Shown here: positions 32,582 to 44,600 of the stretch, piece by piece | Numbering within the stretch: the first letter of the stretch is position 1 | How the letters are laid out: each line of letters begins with the position of its first letter | From: Solen grandis | Lineage: Eukaryota > Mollusca > Bivalvia > Adapedonta > Solenidae | Reading direction: 5' to 3' | DNA length: 64,000 nt | Assembly: GCA_021229015.1 (NCBI GenBank) | Contig: CM037782.1 | Coordinates: forward strand, 37,520,384-37,584,383 | Notes under the pieces: model-generated | The model's input: only the letters and a program-made list of their open reading frames with translations | Told to the model about the DNA's origin: nothing | The model's database searches: none | Program-made: the position numbers and the translations under genes

Positions 32582-33770
32582 AACTAGAACTGTGTCCAAA
32601 GGACACGGATGCCCCCACTGTGCAGATGTGCTCGTAAACAAGAGCAGCTTCATTTAATGTCTACAAAATTCTGTTCTTATTATAGCGTTTCAGTTGAAAT
32701 TTCCTCAATTATGTATTAATGATAAAAAAGTTACCTAACTCTTGAGGCATCATATTTGGTTTCTTTACAGATGGAATACAATATTAGTGTCTGAATAAAA
32801 CAAAACTTTGAAACACATGTCTGGTCTCCTAAAACTGCAGGAACACAATGCTGTGATCAGAGAAATATGTTGGGTATACAGTTACTTTTGGCTGTGGCAA
32901 CTCATCTTTTACATAGACAAGATCAATAATAGATCCACTTAAGTGTGTTGGTAATGTCACACACTGGCGATAATTAAGCAGAGATTCAGATAGTCTTCTG
33001 TACCAAACTGAATCAACGTTGATGTTGAAATCACCTAGGATTATGTCAGGTTGCGTATCGTATACTGTGCTGGTAAGATCTGTACATTGTCCATCTACAC
33101 ATTAAGGTTATTCATCACTGGAAGTTTAAGCAAAATCTGCCATCTGGTTTAAGAGGAGTTGCTTTCACAAAATTTCTATATGGTATATAGTGAAAAAATC
33201 AACAAAGGGCCATAATTCTGTTAAATTTGGTCGCCACGAAAATTCCTTTCCTTTACTTCCATCTACACATTAAGGTTGTTCATCCCTGGAAGTTTAAGCA
33301 AAATCTGCCATCCGGTTGAAGAGGAGTTGCGTTCACAAAATTTCTATATGGTATATAGTGAACAAATCAACAAAGGGCCATAATTCTGTTAAATTTGGTC
33401 GCCGCGAAAATTCCTTTCTTTACTACCATCTACACATTAAGGTTGTTCATCCCTGGAAGTTTAAGCAAAATCTGCCATCCGGTTGAAGAGGAGTTGCGTT
33501 CACAAGATTTCGGGACGTACGGACGGACTGACGGACTTCTACAAAGGGCCATAATTCTGTTAAATTTGGTCGCCGCGAAAATTCCTTTCTTTACTACCAT
33601 CTACACATTAAGGTTGTTCATCCCTGGAAGTTTAAGCAAAATCTGCCATCCGGTTTAAGAGGAGTTGCGTTCACAAGATTTCGGGACGTACGGACGGACT
33701 GACGGACTGATGGACTGACGGACGGACGGACAAGTGCAACGCTATATGCACCCCACTTTGTGGGGGCATA
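32582..33770 (-). mobile_element. Helentron-derived element with endonuclease remnant (family D)
   Basis: On the minus strand the 3' end reads GTGTCC-TTT-GGACAC (hairpin), AGTT, then CTAG followed by TT. GTGGGGGCAT lies just inside, and its inverse ATGCCCCCAC is at the other end. The high end also has a hairpin (ACCCCAC-ttt-GTGGGGG) preceded on the plus strand by an ACGGACGG run. Inside are ~170 bp tandem units ('ccatctacacattaaggtt' at about 33,089, 33,258, 33,426 and 33,598). 32,829-33,090 encodes the tail of a Helentron endonuclease. Both ends and the coding remnant agree on the minus strand. Confidence 0.8.
32829..33090 (-). pseudogene. Remnant of a Helentron APE-type endonuclease C-terminus
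   Basis: About 87 codons remain open up to a TAG stop (32,829-32,831). The readable motifs are PDIILGDFNINVD, SIIDLVYVKDELPQP and YPTYFSDHSIV, the GDFN, IDxVYV and SDH landmarks of the APE-type endonuclease that ends Helentron proteins. The intact Helentron at 20,981 ends in the same motif order, but the sequences differ a lot, so this derives from another Helentron family. Rep, helicase and the front of the endonuclease are missing. Confidence 0.8.
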
Positions 33771-34155
33771 AAAAGGACAGAACTCCTGACCTAATTGACC
33801 AATCTCTGCCAAAATTGATCTCAATCGAGACATTATAGTCATTAACACTGACATAAAGTTTGAGGATGCTTGTTTCAAAAATAAAGATGCCAGAGTGTAA
33901 ACAAAGTGAAATCTGGCGCTTTTTTTTTTACATTAAAAGGGGCATAACTCCTGACTTAATTGCCCGATCTCAGCTGTAATCGAACTCAATCGATACATTT
34001 TATGGTTATAAATATTGCCATAAAATTTGAAGAGGATTGCTTGAGAAATGAAGGTGCTATAGTGTAAACACTTAAATTGTTGACATTGCACACCGCATGA
34101 CAGGCACTCACAGGATCACAAAAGCTCATACTGAGCATTGCCCAGATGAGCTAAT

Positions 34156-36342
34156 GAGAAAAGCTTACAATGAATCAATGCTACATAAATAACATATCTC
34201 CTCCACTTTATAGAGGGCATCTTCCTCTAAAGCTGCTTTTACTGTTGATGCAAGATGGCCAGATCAGTAGGATTGGAGACCAATAACCGGTACTTAAACC
34301 ACACACAGACTTGTTCCGTAAATTACAGGTACATATTGACTTAAAAAATAATATTTTTATTGGTATTTCAACTTAAAATGTCGGGAGAGAGTAGACAAAC
34401 AAAAACAATCAAAAGTAACATTCGTATGCAAACCTCAGTTCAATATCAACATGGCAGAGGAGATCACTGTCAAAACCCATTCGCATTCTCGAACGACATG
34501 TTGTCAGTGGAATTTTCTTATTATTTCTATACATGAATACTAGCTGTGTGCATTAAATGGACAGTTGTTGGTAAATAATTTGATCATTATTTGAATTAAT
34601 ATTTAGAATTGTTCTACTTTTACATTGCAATAAAGTATGTTATAATGTTTCGAAACCTCGGTCTATGTAGATAGCATTGCTTCAGTATAAAACAACATGA
34701 TGGGAATTCAACTGTCAAGTTATGATGCAATCTACTTATTGATTTATTTGAAAATAAGTATTATTATAAGGAATATCAATTCATATCCTTCAGGTTTTTT
34801 TTTATACGAAGATATAAAACAAATCCACAAAAACATACGTTTGATTATCCCAACACAAGGCGCACATGGAAAGGACGACTACTTAAATATGCTGCACAAA
34901 AACTGCCTAAACACACTTTAAAAATATCGGTATCAGTATCACTAGAACTATTGCATCATTTTGAAAGTATCGGAATCATACCATATTGTTTCATTCTTAA
35001 TATATATCCAACCCTGCTGATCAGTTTTAAGTAATCAGACCCATCTTCACAATATGTAAGCAGATTTAGTTTGAAGAAAATATCTTTGAAAGTATTCAAG
35101 ATGTTAACATTTCAAAAAACTTTAGCCAATGCCATGTCTGGCATACATATTGTCACTGGCATGATATCACATATATCAGTCCTTTGCATCCTATTCAGTT
35201 TCTAACTGAATCTTGGAACTCCCTTATTAAATGAATGCCAATCAAAAATATACATTCTTTATGGATTTGCCAATGTGCAATCTAGGATAGAAGCCACTTC
35301 TTGTTTACAGAACAAAAGCTCCAACTACTCCGACACAGCAGGAGACACATATTACCTAGGCTAGTCAGCCACTATTGTAGATGTCAGTGATCAGTGGGAA
35401 ACACAGCAATACAGTTCACAGTACTAACAAACCTGAAAAGAGACCAAACATGTATATTACTTTTTTTTTTTTTTTTTATACAATAAATATGTCATTTTTT
35501 GAAGTCATATGATATATATAACAATTTGATATTTTATGTACATGTTTAAAATCATAACTGTCACCTTCATATTTATACATATCTGAATTCATGATGTCTA
35601 TGGTTTTTAGACGGCGATAAGCCGTCTTAAGCAGAAAATCGAAATCAGGCCTTGCTAATTTGCATATTTTCCACAACATTTTTAACTGTACCTCTCCGCG
35701 CTTAGTGCGGATCCATGCAATGCGATTCTGCACTAACGAATACGAGTGGAATATGTTACACAGGCGTTTAAATCATAACCGTAACCGCTTTTAGTGTGTT
35801 GCTGTTTGTTAACATGTTTTCTTTTGCCATTATTTTGCACTGGAAGCATCAATTTTAAGCGTGAAAAAAATATATGAGACATTTCTTAACCAGAACAGCA
35901 CCCCATCTTACGTACATGAAGATCTACTCCTGTAAAAAGAAAAAGTAGTGCTCCGTATGTATGTAATTGACCTAAAGTAGTCCACACAATATTTTGCATG
36001 ATGGCGAGTTAGGTTCCTCCCAGGGCATTTCTTAACTTTGAAATAGATAGACAAACATTCTAGTATCTTAAATAATCAAATACCTGGTCAATTTCTACAC
36101 ATACAAAACAACAGATAGAATTCGCTTGTACAAGAGAAAGAGAATGACCTACTAAGGTATGCAGCTCTTTATGAATGAAAAGTTCATGACCTTTACTCCG
36201 GATTATTATGTTACAAACAGAACATCTGTAGTAACAGCGGGTGGAGTTTTTGTCTTCATGTGACTGCTTCAATAACTTCAGAAACGCTGGGTTTAGAATG
36301 TTAATCCCATCGCCGTCTCTCAGCGCATTGTGCGCTTTGATT
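34156..36342. other. Gene-free stretch
   Basis: No gene could be supported. A minus-strand frame at 36,060-36,272 has a few Cys/His pairs but no clear domain. Earlier exons of ovoA would be expected about here or in the N-gap, but none was recognised. Confidence 0.5.
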
Positions 36343-36590
36343 AAAACAAGAGCTGTCTATAAGACAGCATACTCGATTATTCCAGTGCCTTGTAGAGCTG
36401 GGTTTCGCCAGCAAAAAAGTTATCAGGTAGTGTTATGGTTCTTGGGCACTGCTCCTCTATTATATACCACCTATCGATATTTCAAATTTCAAGTCAGTAC
36501 TTATTGAGCTATGCCCCTGACAAGAAACTGTTAACGCAGATGCCAACGCCAACAAATGGGTGATTGCAATAGCTTGGACACTTGTTTATT
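36343..36590 (-). mobile_element. Decayed short non-autonomous element (family F)
   Basis: The minus-strand 3' end is a perfect GCTGTCT-TAT-AGACAGC hairpin (36,352-36,368), one base, then CTTG and T's. The same hairpin-CTWG-T layout is seen in the other elements. The other end has gatgccaacgccaac followed by gattgcaatagctt. Confidence 0.6.
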
Positions 36591-36600
36591 AGTTTGTTTT

Positions 36601-36964
36601 GTTGGGTTTAATGAACCACCAACATTATTTTAGTTATTTGGATGCATTATGTACTTGATAAAGATACAGTGCAGACTGTGCTGCCACAATGCAGTATCAC
36701 ACCATAGACATATGGTATGATACCACACCCAGTCACATTACACTGCGTAAATGAGCCTTGATCAACCCTGTATATCATGCTGAGTGCCAGGCTGGGAAGT
36801 ACTAGTACCATTTTTAACAATTTTAGTATCTCAAGGGCGGGTATCCAACCCGAAACCTCTCAATCCCAACAACTCCTCATCCATCAGGGAGTCAGACTAT
36901 TGTTCAATATTCTATTAATAGTCAAGCTAAAACTGACCCAAGGGCCAACCTTACATTGGTAGCT
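36601..36964. repeat. Decayed tRNA-SINE-like relic
   Basis: It contains 'gataccacacccagtcacatta', 'gggaagtactagtaccattttt' and 'gggcgggtatccaacccgaaacctctcaatcccaacaactcc', the last resembling a reversed box B and acceptor of a tRNA-derived SINE. Related pieces occur near 19,870 and 20,600. Confidence 0.5.
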
Positions 36965-37130
36965 TCAGGGCACTGTGGTCCAGAGGGGAAGGTGCAAGTT
37001 TAAATCTTGTTCAGAGCAAGAATCTTTCATAACCTTCCCAGGCACAAAGTACTGGTCCAACCCAGAAACCACTGAGAGTGATTAGTATAAATTGTAAGAA
37101 CTTGTTTTCCAATCAATGTACAAGAAGTTA
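36965..37130 (+). repeat. tRNA-derived SINE
   Basis: The head has ctgtggtccagaggggaag (decayed box A region) and tttaaatcttgtt (decayed box B). It is followed by the conserved part: accttcccaggcacaaag, tactggtccaacccag, attgtaagaacttgtttt. It is the same family as the minus-strand copy at 47,080-47,262. Confidence 0.7.
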
Positions 37131-37716
37131 AGTTTAAAGAAAAAGACAGAGAAGAGATCCCTAAGTGTAACCTTTACTTAAAACAGCCCTGTAACACAAA
37201 CAGGGTTGAATGACAAAACTGTTAAATCTTTAAATGTATATACTACCACAATGGAACTTCAGTTTTGCAGCCTTGTCAGTATCTAGCTGGTTGATGTGGA
37301 GCCTGAGACTCAAACAACTACAGTCAGTCTGAAAATGTACATACTAACCTCTGCAATCCAGAATAACATTTATATATACAATGTACATAAACAGATTTTT
37401 TTTTTTATTTACAGATGCTAAACATAAATCTACGGAAAAAAAATCAGAAATTGTATTGAGATATATAAAATTATTTTTTAAAATCATGGAATGTATTTGT
37501 AATTCCATTCTTTTCAATTTTAAGTTTTTAAATGTAATTAAATACATTTGTAACAATTGAACAAATGTAATTGCAATTACTTTTCAAATACCTTTCTTAA
37601 ATTCTTTTAACTTTCATCAAATCTGAATATCATTCAGTTATTCAATTCATACAACTTGTGGATTGGATGAAAAACCTGCATTGAAAATCACAAATATTTC
37701 AATTTAGAGCTCATCA

Positions 37717-37958
37717 TTAACCCTTTCCCTCATAGAGAAAACCATGAAAAGACCTATGAGAACAGCATAAAACCAGATCAGCCTGCGAGTAACTCGCAGG
37801 CTGATCAGGTTTATGCGTTCGCTGCTCTCATGGTCTGGAAATGCAAGAAAAGACCACGAAAAAAACATTTGGCAACAGCCAGGTTTAACGTGTTTTTTGC
37901 AAGGCTTTTGGTACCTATTGAGGGCGTCAAAAGGAGTATATATGAGGGAAAGGGTTAA
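37717..37958. mobile_element. piggyBac-like MITE
   Basis: Both ends are perfect 18 bp inverted repeats that include the TTAA target: TTAACCCTTTCCCTCATA at 37,717-37,734 and its inverse at 37,941-37,958. TTAA targets and a CCC start are typical of the piggyBac superfamily. Inside is a strong hairpin (GATCAGCCTGCGAG, TAA loop, inverse arm; 37,776-37,806). There is no transposase frame. Confidence 0.85.
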
Positions 37959-38100
37959 GGCGAAATTTTTTTTTTTTTTTTTTTTTGAAGGCTGAAACAA
38001 AACAAAATTTTTTAGAACAGGTCACTAACGATATCTTTGGCAACAGCCATTTTGAGATTATGGATTTATAAGTTTTGAATTTCAACTAACTTTCATAAAT

Positions 38101-38200
38101 NNNNNNNNNNNNNNNNNNNNNNNNNNNNNNNNNNNNNNNNNNNNNNNNNNNNNNNNNNNNNNNNNNNNNNNNNNNNNNNNNNNNNNNNNNNNNNNNNNNN
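38101..38200. other. Assembly gap (100 N)
   Basis: Exactly 100 unknown bases, usually a placeholder for a gap of unknown size. It lies 405 bases before the first visible ovoA exon. Confidence 0.98.
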
Positions 38201-38605
38201 AGAAGACTGTCTAAAATGTTTGCTGTAAGCATCAGAGTGAAATCCGTAAACGAAAATCGATGTCGATACCCTGTAAACATTCAACGTTATTTAAACGTTG
38301 TATAAACGTTTGACCTCGGCGTTGGAATTTGCTGGTTTTGCAAACTGAGTAGACGTCAGAATCCCGTCATCTATCAGAATATGACCATTCACTACCAATA
38401 ACTGACACTGACCTGACGTCGATTCAACATTGCAATGACATGAGTGATCCAACCTTAGTTGGTCACTGACGTCGCAGCCTTAACCCAACAAACTTTAGTA
38501 TGTCTCGGGTGTTAATTGTGTATCATTGTACCGATTGATTTCATGCTTTTCTCAACACAACTGTTTCGATTTTCTTCCATTGTGTTTTTTACTCAATTTA
38601 AACAG

Positions 38606-41600
38606 GGAGGATCCTGGATCAGCACCGGTGATGAAGCATCCAGGTTCGCACGTTTTGCCTTCCGACGTCACTTCCTGCAGCATGCCGGATTTCGATTGGC
38701 ACGGACTATTCATAACAACGAGTCAACAATTGAACTTCCAGTGAGAATCGTCGAGACAGAGGTTTTTGTCTTAGGCAGTGGAGTGACCGGTAATATATCA
38801 GAAATTCTAAATTTCCTTTTTTTCCAGTTGGGTTTATTGCCATTACCAATGCAATATTTTTATTTAAAATATAAGGAACATTTATTCTTAAGGTAAAATC
38901 CCTGTAATGGCTCTTCTGTCTTGAACCACTTAACCTCTACCAAGAAATAATGAAATATTAGGACATCTTGGTTATCTCCGTGAAAGGCCATGAGGTCCGA
39001 AATGTAGCGGAACCATTACAAAGACTTTACTTTAAACTAATGATTCATTGTTGGAATACATTGTCAATATACTGTTGGAAACATAACAATGTTAAGCAAG
39101 AGCTATTTAAATTTTGAAAACTTCCTTCATAACTTCGAATCAAGTAAAACAATTTCGGGAGAAATTGCACTTAAAATGATGATTAAATAGTTTCAAAATT
39201 AATTCATTTAGATATACCTAAACTCAGAAGCTTTATTTTCTTTTTCTTACCTTTTTATCTTTCTTTTAGACATATATCTTTAAATGATAAAGTGAAAAAG
39301 GTCACAATTTCCCCACTTTCACATTTGACAATTATATGATATCTATACATCAGCAGTCTACGAGAGAAAGAAATTGGTAGCAATTAAAAATCTTAAAATT
39401 TCACTATAGGGAAAACATAGGTACTCCTGAAACTTTGACTTGTATTTTTAAATTATTTTATCTTTGCACTGTACATTTGTGAAAATGTTTCGTTTTTAAG
39501 ATAATTAAAACAAAAAATAAGAAATATGTCAGAAGATCTGCGAAGGAATCAGTTATGTCATTCTGTATCTCGTATATTTGCTGTAGTACCATGATTAATA
39601 ATGTCATTTTTTTACCTACATTAAAGTTGCCTTGTGTTTAATGCATAAGGACCTTCGGATTTCCGAAGGATATAATGACCCACAGTGCTTAGTGTTAGTA
39701 GTTAAGACTGAAACATGCCACTTTATATTTCTATAGAAAACGAAGTCTATCTAGACCCAGCGAAGGTCAAGCCAACAACTGTTCCCTCGACCAACATACA
39801 ATACCAGTTTGAGACAGTAGACGCAGTAAAGGGTATCCTTGAACAGGAGTTCGGGTTTCGAAAACCGTTTCCCGTCGCTGTGGCAGATCTATGTCTGGAC
39901 CTGGCCAAGAATAACCGACTGAACACTCAGTCTGCCATGTGGATAGGCTCCGGAGGTGGGCGGGGCCCCTTCACCCTGAGCAAGCTGTATAAACAGGTTA
40001 GTAATGGGAGAGCAGAGGCTTGGCTGGTTTAAAATCTGATATACGTACGTGTTTTCTAAGAGATTTAGAGGATATAACACGCGTAAATGAGATTACTTCA
40101 AACACAAAATATATCATTAAACACACAAACTTGTTAGAGCAATATTTGAAAGCTTTAAGGACAAGGATGTCCTGATCATCGCCAGTTTTCACTATTACCC
40201 CTTTTATTATCCCCTGCTTATGGTAATTATTCTTTTTTCGGAAATGTTTAACAAGTTCCACACTGGCACTTGACTAGGCCCTCCTTGCTTACCGCTTCTC
40301 TCTTATACGAACCATGATTTTTTGAAGAAATTATTGTTTATCATAGAATTATCTTTCATCACTTAAAATGTGATTCGTCCTCAGAATAATATTAAAAATA
40401 TTGAAATCAGTTATAAAAATCATTATCATTTCCATAATTATCATTACAACATGGTAATTGATGAATCTAAATATTAATCTTATTCGTGTGACTATTTCCA
40501 ACAGATTGAATGCTAATGACTCGGAATTACTGATGCTCTGATTGGTCAAAAGAAACGAAGTGTTAAGATATTTTACAATATAAATAAAGAGATACGTGTC
40601 TGACCAATCAGAACGCTTGTTTTAAATGTGTTGAGTTACTTGCTGTTTTGCCTTAAATCAGACAACTTTTAGGTTGATAAAATCCGTAGGTAGGAAATAT
40701 ACCAACGCATGGAACTCTTTCTCAGTTCCGTTCATTATTTTGTAAAATTCAAAATATTTTGCTAGGCAAGGTTATGATCAACAGTTCATTGATTCTCAGT
40801 AGACTGTAAACATTTGACTCGACTTGGCGGTGATTACTATTATTCTACTGCAGCATTAAGTGTTGTGCATATTGTTAATGATTACATGAATGTTTTCATT
40901 AACAAATCTGGCAGGTCCTTGCAACAGACGTCGTTGCTAGGTTTCTGGACGCAGCCATTAGTATCCAGGAAGGGAAAGACATCTCGTTTGTTAACAACAA
41001 CGAGGACTCAGTTCAAGCAGCGCTGGAACCGTCATGTCAGCCAGCCAACGTCATTTTCAAACAGGTGTGTTAAAGTTAATTAGGTTTGACTGAATTTTCA
41101 TTTTAACATATAACCTCATGAATATGCTTGAACAAATATATTTGATGAGGATAAATGTACATATATGCGAATGGTATTACATGGGTAAAAGTTGGAAATT
41201 TAAAAAAAAATCTGAAAATCCTGATTTTAACCTTTTTATTGATTGCCTTTTGTCCGATGTCCAACAATTTCTTTAAATACCACCTCCTCCTTAACTACTG
41301 GACCAAATTTGATAAAAAATGCCTGTAATGTTTCTTGCATGAAGCTCTATCAAAGTTGTTTTAATGGTTCCGGTCTGATGCATATCTGGATCACAGGAGC
41401 TAAAATAGATTTTTAAAATGAATCTTTAAAAATCTTCTCCGAAACCGCAAGTCCTAGAGCTTAGATATTTGGTGTGTGGCATTGCCTTTTGGACCTCTAC
41501 CAAGTTTTGTTCAAATCATGACCCTAGGGTTGAAATTGGCCCCGCCCCAAGAGACACTTGATTTTACATTGACTTACATTGGAAAAACTAGAAAAATCTA

Positions 41601-44600
41601 GTCAAAAACCACAATGCCTAGAGTTTAGATATTTGGTGTGTAACATGGTCTAGTAGACCTCTACTAAGTTTGTTCAAATCATTGCCTGCTCAAATCATTG
41701 CCCTTGGGTCAAAATTTACCCCGCCCCAGAGGTCTCTTAATTTTACAGACTTATTTAGGAAAAACTAAAAAAATCTTCTTGTCAGAAACCACAAGGCCTA
41801 GAATTAACTTATTTGGTGTGTAACATGGCCTAGTGAACCTCTACCAAATTTGTACAAATCATGGCACTGGGGTCAAAATTTGCCATACCCTTGGGGTCAC
41901 TTGATTTTACATAGACTTATTCATTTAGGAAAAATACTGAGCTATTGAGATTTCTATTTAATTAGTTTTTTTTTAATGGGAACATACTACGACATTTGAA
42001 ATTTACTAAATCTGATTTGAATATCTTCTTCTCGAAACCACAAAGCCTGGAGTTAAGATGTTACTAGTGGACCTCAACCAAGTCTGTTCAAATCATGGCC
42101 CTCGTGTCAGAATTGACCCCATACCAGGGGTCATTTGATCTTGTATAGACTTATTAGAGCTTTGACTTTCAAAGTTTGAATGGCAGATACAGTTTTTGTG
42201 TGGAATTTAGATGATCTTGTTATACTTCTGCATAAATTATGTATTCAGTATGACTCATAATACAATAATTGGCAATGGAGGCAATGTTTCTCAGGTGAGT
42301 GATTCAGGGACATCTTGGTCCTCTTGTTTTTACAATGTATATAATTATATATGGAATAAGAAGTCATTTGGAAATCAGAAAAAGTTCAGGAAAAATCCTA
42401 TAAACCCATGAAACGATGGACTTTAATTTGCCATGCAGACTGTGTATCGAAGCTATAATATTATATGTTATCACATAAGTGATTTGATATTGCTTCTGTT
42501 ATTTGCCCAGGGCAGTCGTACTACATAACTATTTTTATTGGTGTCAAAAGAATTTAACTCTATAATAAAATTATTAAAATGCCCTGTGATGACATGGCAC
42601 AGTTCTTGTCACAAATTTCTCGTCTACTACATTAATTTGACAATGCTGTAAAAATTAGTTATTTATACCCAGACAAAGCTACGCACCATTCACACCGTTT
42701 TTGTCATCACGCTAAGTTTTCTCGTAAATAAAAAAAAAAAAAAAAAAAAAAAACTTATAATTATTTTTGCATGTATTGAAAAAAAAAAAAGATATTAAAG
42801 CAAAATGACGAAATATTGCGTTTTTTAGCCAGGGTCTCCCTCTACATATGGAGCATCTGCTTTAGCCAATCAAATTACAGGAAAAGCAAGGCCAGTAAAT
42901 AATATCTCTTTCGGCCCCTGTCCGACAGTGATATTATTATTTGCCTGCTTATTGAGATCGTTAGTGTATTATTGAAAAGGCCTCTTTAAATGTTATAGGG
43001 CTCATAAATAATAGCTACGTAATAATGTATGAGGAAACACGAGGTCTGTACGAGATTTATATCAGTCATTTCGTGACTTACAGTTGGTGTTTCCGTGTCA
43101 AACTGTAGACTTACATGGCATACCAGTCCATAAAATCCTGGAACAACCTTCATATACTTAGTATTTGTATGTATGCATTTACATCCACGTAACTGTATGC
43201 ATACATTGTACGTATATAGTTATATCTGTGAAATTAACGGTTGTAAGGCAGATATCTATACTGTGTACATAATACCCCATACTACTTAAGAAAAAATATG
43301 CATGTTCAATGAAAGCAAGTGCCTATTCTTTAGCTTAGCATATCACTTTATTATATATTTCGGGCCAATTTAACATCATAATATGTTAAATGAAATTATT
43401 TTAGTTTACCTGGATTCCAAACGAGGTCGGATGTGACTATGACCTGACTGTTCTCACATTCCTTGAAAGAACTACCCAACCAAAAGGTAACGGATAGCTT
43501 AGTATTTAAATTGTTACAGAAAGCTATCAATAACATGTTTCAAACGCATTTCTTATATACATTTGCATTAAAATGGATTAAAAGAAGGACGTTCCTGATA
43601 TAATTAATGGTATTACAAATAGTGCTGATTGCGTTGATCCAATGTACATAACTGAAATGATCCAGGTTGCTGATTGCCCCGAGACCCCCAGCGGGTTCGA
43701 CCACTGCTCGTAACACGTCTTTGTCATTCTAAAATCTCATATGTAGTGGTGCCCAGTATATACGGGTTGTTTTACTACTCTTTTATATCATGCAGCATGA
43801 CTAAAATACTGAAATATTGTTAAACCGATCAAACATTAACTAATAATAAGGCCTTGATACTCTTCTAAATTGATATAAGCTTATTTTCATGTCATTTGAA
43901 AGCTGTTCGGGAACGTATCAGCACGTGCCTTGGAAGATGATGTAAGAACAAGGTTCAAACCATAAATGTTTTCTGCTGGACCAGTGACGCAGCCATCTTA
44001 AATACCACCCCCAATTAATTTGTTCCATTTATCATCCTTTAAACTCATTTATTTATACATTTGACAGCCTGGTTGCTGAGACTCGGTGAGATCACTAGAC
44101 GAGAAGGTTTGGTTGTGATCGCTTCCCCAAGCGGAGAATGGGACAGGGCCCGGCTGGAACCCATCCTGCAGGAAAAAGGGTACCACTCATTATCTGTATT
44201 CTCATTCCTATGTAAATGTTCTATTCAACCGTATTTTGTTGTGTGTGACGTCAGTCATTCTTCTCTATTTTGGAAACCTTGATAGACCTATATTTCCTGT
44301 CCTGGTGGATAACTGTTTCACGTTATATCCCAAGCGGACGAATATACATGTACATGTAGTTTGTTTTGATCACGCGATTTGTGCAAAAGGACTTGTAACA
44401 TTTTTTGGATGGTGGATATACAGGTTTCCGTCATTTTATGCTATTACAACAAAACCTGAGGATATCTGAGGTAGACAACTTTAAGTCCGATATAAATGCG
44501 TTTATCGTACATTGTACTAATAATTATACCAAGCTTTTGACCTCGGATACCTCCTTGGGTTATTGTAACGTAACATCATAAAATAATTTAAGGTACGAGT

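Larger units (their letters stand above)
31918..34155 (-). mobile_element. Non-autonomous element (family of 14,230-15,690), interrupted
   Basis: The low end reads gggcatgatggccc then tcgctcacctg, the same end as the element at 14,230-15,690. The high end has a decayed hairpin agctcat...gatgagct (34,122-34,150). The body holds diverged repeats (gacctagtgacatactttttgac; aaagatgctagagtgtaaacaaa). It is split by the element at 32,582-33,770. The body resumes with 'aaaaggacagaactcctgac', which matches another part of its own repeat (about 33,935). Confidence 0.65.

Noticed and set aside
36060..36272. Minus-strand frame with Cys/His pairs, possible zinc-finger exon
   Set aside because: The spacing does not fit a known finger and no matching exon or domain is nearby.
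38516..38896. A 126-aa ORF starting at ATG 38,516
   Set aside because: The upstream part is intron: a polypyrimidine tract and AG precede GGSWIS, and the part after 38,789 follows a GT donor. Only 38,606-38,789 is exon.
39715..40032. ATG at 39,715 as the start of a separate methyltransferase gene
   Set aside because: A good acceptor (tttctatag) at 39,736 joins in phase to the exon ending at 38,789, so this is an internal exon of ovoA. An alternative start here is not excluded by sequence alone.
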